62,471 nt of DNA, taken from Halochromatium glycolicum (lineage in GTDB: Bacteria > Pseudomonadota > Gammaproteobacteria > Chromatiales > Chromatiaceae). Position 1 is the stretch's first letter; each line of letters opens with the position of its first letter. Shown here piece by piece: positions 59,376-62,471 of the stretch. The stretch is from positions 1 through 62,471 of the forward strand of contig NZ_NRSJ01000029.1 of assembly GCF_016584085.1 (NCBI RefSeq), written 5' to 3'. The notes beneath the pieces are model-generated. The model saw only the letters and a list, made by a program, of their open reading frames with translations, was not told the DNA's origin and ran no database searches. The position numbers and the translations under genes were made by a program.

Positions 59376-60248
59376 ATGACCCGATCCAAGACCACGCAGT
59401 ACCTGATCGCACTCACCGCCCTGCTCGCCGCTGCGACCACCACGGCTGAGACTCAGCAAGGCGACACCAGCGCAATGCCAGCGGATCTCGACGGCTATCG
59501 GTTCATCAATGCCGTCGCCATCGATGACCCCGATGACCCGTTGCATGGCTTCCATCACTTCTATCTCAACGAGACGGGCATCCAAGCATTTCGTCAGGGC
59601 GGCCCTTACCCGGTCGGCACCGAATTCGTTGGCCTGGTCTACGAGATCACGCGCGACGGCCCCATCCGCAACGAGGGCGAGGGCAAAGCCGTTCATCTCT
59701 TCGGCGTCGTACTGCTGGTCGGCAATGTCATCGTGACCCTGGTCTGGAAGCTGGGTGCGGATCGCACCGGCGAGCCTTCGGTGATCGCCTTCGGTCAGCG
59801 CCTGGTCACCTTGACCGACTGGTGGTTCACGCTCGGCGGTGTGGTGCTGATCCTGATTGGCGGCTACGGCGCGGCCTGGGTCGCGGGGCTCGATCCCTTC
59901 GGCGTGCATTGGCTGCTCTGGGGTCAAGTCCTGTTTGTCATCTCGGGGCTGCTTTGGGCGCTGATCCTGATCCCAGCGCAGATCCGCCAAGCGCGCCAGG
60001 CCACTCGCTTTGCAACCACTGGCCTGATCCCAGCAGATTACTGGCGTGATGCGCGACGCTGGACCTGGTGGGGGATCTTGGCCATCGTGCCGCTGCTGGG
60101 CGCGATCTGGATCATGATTGCAAAGCCGGCAGCAGTACCGGCCGAGCCGACAGATCGGCTCAATCGCGGCAAGCAGGAACAGATTCCACGAGCCTGGACG
60201 GTGAGCACCGAGGTGGACGGTAAGCACCGAGGCGCAACTGAGGCTTAA
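59376..60248 (+). CDS. DUF2269 membrane protein with cytochrome P460-like N-terminal segment
   Basis: A 290-residue protein. After a signal peptide (YLIALTALLAAATTTAE), residues 35-90 read like the start of a cytochrome P460 (LDGYRFINAVAIDDP, LHGFHHFYLNETGIQAF), but no CxxCH heme site follows. From about residue 105 it is DUF2269: HLFGVVLLVGNVIVTLVWKL, FGQRLVTLTDWWFTLGGVVL, with four membrane helices and conserved His and Asp. The join suggests an in-frame fusion. GCGGAGGAACC precedes ATG. Confidence 0.78.
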   Translation: MTRSKTTQYLIALTALLAAATTTAETQQGDTSAMPADLDGYRFINAVAIDDPDDPLHGFHHFYLNETGIQAFRQGGPYPVGTEFVGLVYEITRDGPIRNEGEGKAVHLFGVVLLVGNVIVTLVWKLGADRTGEPSVIAFGQRLVTLTDWWFTLGGVVLILIGGYGAAWVAGLDPFGVHWLLWGQVLFVISGLLWALILIPAQIRQARQATRFATTGLIPADYWRDARRWTWWGILAIVPLLGAIWIMIAKPAAVPAEPTDRLNRGKQEQIPRAWTVSTEVDGKHRGATEA

Positions 60249-60259
60249 CCGACGAGCAT

Positions 60260-60312
60260 CCACTTGAGCCGGAGCCACTTGAGCCGGAGCCGTACACACT
60301 TGAGCTAGAGCC
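60260..60312 (+). repeat. 15-bp tandem repeat in a short gap
   Basis: CCACTTGAGCCGGAG occurs twice in tandem (60260-60289), followed by a diverged third unit (ACACTTGAGCTAGAG). Confidence 0.8.
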
Positions 60313-60334
60313 ACTAACCAAAGAGGAAGCAACC

Positions 60335-60703
60335 ATGATCGAGGTCCACGAACAGCCCAACAGCAACATCGTCGAGATGACCGTCTCGGGCTCCGTCACC
60401 GCACAGGAGTTCGACAACGCGCTGGCATCCTTCAAGGGCGCCATCGAGCGTCACGGCCGTATCCGCCTCCTCGAGACCGTCGGCGAGCTGGACACCCCAC
60501 CCATCCCCTGGAACAAGCTCTGGGATGACGTCAAATTCAGCTTCGAGCACCTGAGCGATGTCACCCATGTCGCGGTGGTTGCTGATCAAGGCTGGATTGC
60601 CGCTTATGTCAACATGCTCAACCCGCTGATGAAGGCCGAGCTCAAACACTTCAAGCGCCCCGAGCTGGAGGTCGCCCGGAGCTGGCTGGCCCAGGCGGCC
60701 TAG
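60335..60703 (+). CDS. SpoIIAA-like STAS/SEC14-type protein
   Basis: A 122-residue protein similar to the SpoIIAA-like family: IVEMTVSGSVTAQEFDNALASF at the start, THVAVVADQGWIAAYVNML in the middle, and FKRPELEVARSWLAQ at the end. Such proteins have a STAS/CRAL-TRIO-like fold and are often stress-linked. GAGGAAGC lies before ATG. It may be cotranscribed with the DUF2269 gene 86 bp upstream. Confidence 0.88.
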   Translation: MIEVHEQPNSNIVEMTVSGSVTAQEFDNALASFKGAIERHGRIRLLETVGELDTPPIPWNKLWDDVKFSFEHLSDVTHVAVVADQGWIAAYVNMLNPLMKAELKHFKRPELEVARSWLAQAA

Positions 60704-60774
60704 TCATTCAAAGAGTAGAGTCCCCTTGTCCATGAGGTACATCGACAAGGCAGAGAATCAGCGGCGCAGACGCT

Positions 60775-61131
60775 TTACAGCTCCCTGACGCTTTCAAAGA
60801 TCTCGCGGGCCAAGTGCTCGCGCGCCGCAGAGCGAAAGGCGTCATCCGTCATCACGCGATTGAAGATCTCCTCGTTACCCTCCATGCGCGCGATGAACAG
60901 CTCGTCGAGGGTGCGATCCAGATAGGCGGCGAAGTTGGTGAAGTTGTTGGCGCGAGCGGCTTCGCTGATGGTCTCGTTGCGTTCTGCAGAGGCGCGTATC
61001 TGATCGAAGAACAGCTGATCGGCCTCGTTGAAGTCGGTGCCGAAGCGCTCGTTGAGGCGGTCGATCAGGCTCGACAGCGGCACGGCCTCATCCTTGATGC
61101 CGCCGCTCCCCACGTCGGCCGGCCCCTTCAA
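60775..61131 (-). pseudogene. C-terminal fragment of a type I restriction enzyme HsdR subunit
   Basis: About 110 codons, VPLSSLIDRLNERFGTDFNEAD, FFDQIRASAER, then ARANNFTNFAAYLDRTLDEL and MTDDAFRSAAREHLAREI, match the helical C terminus of HsdR. The helicase and nuclease domains are absent. It abuts the truncated PIN gene, so a deletion joined two unrelated genes. Confidence 0.78.
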
Positions 61132-61450
61132 CGGATAGGCCGTCCCCTCCCCTAGATCGATCGAGTCCTGACAGACAGTTTGCGATGGCCGGCTCCACAG
61201 CCTCGCGTTGTTCGATGACTACTTGGGGCAAAGACATCAGGTGGCGCAGAGCTGCGACCACCTCCTCTGTCGAAAAGCCGTAGTAACCCCGCATGACCCA
61301 CTCCAATTCGAGCAGCACGGTCTTGGCGACCATCAGCGGCTCGCCGGATTCGATCAGCCGTCGCGCCATCTCGTGCTGGCGGGTCGCTTCTGCATCGCTC
61401 TCGTCTTGCACGTAGTAGCGTGCGAGCACATTGGTATCGAGCCCGATCAC
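61088..61450 (-). pseudogene. PIN-domain toxin truncated at its C terminus
   Basis: MIGLDTNVLARYYVQDESDA with the first Asp and KTVLLELEWVMRGYYG with the Glu are normal VapC. The usual end with the last acidic cluster is replaced after about residue 95 by sequence running over the HsdR fragment. It is probably inactive, while its antitoxin gene is intact and overlaps the start by 4 bp. Confidence 0.78.
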
Positions 61451-61680
61451 GATTGAACCAACGAGGCGGGATCGAGGTCAGCGGGCACTGCTGGACGCTT
61501 GCTTTTCAGCATGCCAAATCCGGCTGCTGGTGCCTCGCCGTCGGTTGGTTCAACGCGCATTTCTAGGTGGTCATCGACCAGGTCAAAGCGGACACGGCTG
61601 CCCTGGCCGATTCCTAGTCGTTGCCGCAGGTTTTGCGGGATCTGGACCTGCCCCAGTTCATTGACGGTCGCGGCTGGCAT
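61447..61680 (-). CDS. AbrB-type antitoxin (VapB-like)
   Basis: A 77-residue protein with MPAATVNELGQVQIPQNLRQRL, the AbrB core, and RVRFDLVDDHLEMRVEP. I start at ATG 61680. Its PIN partner is truncated. Confidence 0.88.
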   Translation of the reverse strand: MPAATVNELGQVQIPQNLRQRLGIGQGSRVRFDLVDDHLEMRVEPTDGEAPAAGFGMLKSKRPAVPADLDPASLVQS

Positions 61681-61869
61681 TAGTGGTCTCCTTGGCAAGT
61701 GTCATGGCGGATAAGAGCAGTTATATCGAGCAGACTAAAGATACCGATCGCTGGGCGTTCATGTCGTCTTCACACTGAAGTGGACCCCATGTCCAGGACA
61801 ATTTTCTCCCGAGTTTAAGCTGTGCTGGTTAGGTCACATGCAGCGTCTTGACGCTGCCCTTGCTCGGCC

Positions 61870-61916
61870 GTGGGTCCGGCCCCGGCGGAGCGTAGCGGAG
61901 CCGGGGCCGGACCCAC
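61870..61916 (+). repeat. perfect 17-bp inverted repeat (strong hairpin)
   Basis: GTGGGTCCGGCCCCGGC and GCCGGGGCCGGACCCAC enclose the 13-base loop GGAGCGTAGCGGA. No gene ends immediately before it. The region 61681-62340 has no supported gene; a transposon-end-like stretch (TGAAGTGGACCCC) lies near 61779. Confidence 0.9.
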
Positions 61917-62340
61917 CCCCACTGCCAGCATAGTTGTGTGTGCCGCAGCAATGCGGTTTTGGTCGGCACGAAGCCGACCGGGCAGCATGAGAAGCTGCCG
62001 AAGCGATGGCGGAACCGACCCGCCGGAGTCTGCCTACAGGGGCCGGCTCCAAACCACCCCCGAGCGGCCTTGGCTGAAGACCGTGGTCGTGAGCGTCGGG
62101 GGAGAAGGCGCATCCAGGTGGTGCGTCAGGTAGGAATCGAGAAGGCGAGTCACCACGAACCCTCGTTGAGGTGCCGAAACTGAGTAGCCGACATCAAAAC
62201 CAGAGGCCACAACTCTCTCTGGGACGAGCCCATCGGGAACCTGTGTACTGGGAACGAATAAGGTTAGATCGCGCGAGCGAAGCGAGCCGCGACCTGAACC
62301 GGTCGTTGGACGAGCCCGGGGTCGAAGAATCACGGGGAGG

Positions 62341-62418
62341 GTATGCCGGGTGACCACGGGTGATTGCTCACCCGTGGTTCCCACAGATCCGGACGTGCGG
62401 AATTCCCGCATCCGGCTC
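62341..62418 (-). ncRNA. 3' end of a group II intron (domains V and VI)
   Basis: On the minus strand 62418-62385 is a 34-nt domain V: it starts GAGCCGGATGCGG, has the catalytic AGC triad, and closes with CACGTCCGGATCT. The following 44 nt fold into a hairpin, CCACGGGTGA-GCAA-TCACCCGTGG, as expected of domain VI. The intron-encoded reverse transcriptase should lie just beyond the right edge of the window. Confidence 0.72.
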
Positions 62419-62471
62419 CTCAGTTGAGCAGTCGCTACACAACAATCGTTGCACACCCATCGGACAAAAGC

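Overview
High-GC (roughly mid-60s %) chromosomal DNA, most likely from a gammaproteobacterium of the purple sulfur bacterial type (Chromatiaceae-like). This rests on gene content: thiosulfate-type YeeE/YedE importers with a persulfide dioxygenase-like hydrolase, a DsrE-type protein, SulP plus universal stress proteins, NrfHA, a transaldolase-transketolase fusion, OFA transporter, DUF4914 and DUF2256. The lineage is inferred; there is no rRNA or tRNA in the window.

Layout. 0-3 kb: sensor histidine kinase and a LysE exporter. 3-6.3 kb: a tight three-gene operon (HEPN-like protein, ParA-like ATPase with a KGGVGR P-loop, second P-loop ATPase with winged-helix-like tail), the best candidate for an undescribed conflict or defence system. 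6.7-9.2 kb: nrfHA ammonifying nitrite reductase. 9.5-12.2 kb: SulP transporter with a structured leader, and a universal stress protein. 12.3-15.6 kb: PAS-GGDEF-EAL protein and a methyltransferase. 15.7-18.9 kb: a graveyard of broken genes (RecQ-like and integrase scraps, decayed DNA methyltransferase) holding two toxin-antitoxin (TA) pairs. 19.4-24.2 kb: DsrE, coiled-coil stress protein, USP, Kef-type antiporter, BON protein. 24.8-27.8 kb: transaldolase-transketolase fusion. 28-33.4 kb: DUF2333-like protein, polytopic membrane protein, B12/radical SAM enzyme, DUF2256. 33.5-38 kb: DUF4149 gene split by a mobile element, fasciclin protein, patatin/BamA phospholipase, truncated AraC and ParE. 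38.8-41 kb: two TA pairs and fragments. 41.3-45.7 kb: DUF4914 (HPr kinase-like P-loop), kinase-like protein and OFA transporter in one operon. 45.8-47.8 kb: invertase/amylase-like glycosidase carrying a DQK repeat, and Cu-Zn SOD. 48.6-50.3 kb: YeeE/YedE pair plus MBL hydrolase. 50.4-57.6 kb: ATP-grasp-REC-GGDEF fusion, tacAT pair, deleted kinase, and a decayed CheB-CheR-PAS-kinase-REC gene. 57.9-61.7 kb: AbrB-PIN cassette inside 107-bp direct repeats, DUF2269 membrane protein, STAS-like protein, HsdR tail and another TA pair. 62.3 kb: 3' end of a group II intron.

Two themes run through the window. First, there are five copies of an exact-length 157-bp non-coding element with terminal inverted repeats and 3-bp TTA/TAA target duplications. 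One copy splits a DUF4149 gene that rejoins in frame when the element is removed in silico. Second, there are seven recognisable TA loci plus two TA fragments in 62 kb, several beside repeats or broken genes, and many unrelated short tandem repeats (period 12-18 bp) in the gaps. Together they indicate a plastic, frequently rearranged chromosome segment.
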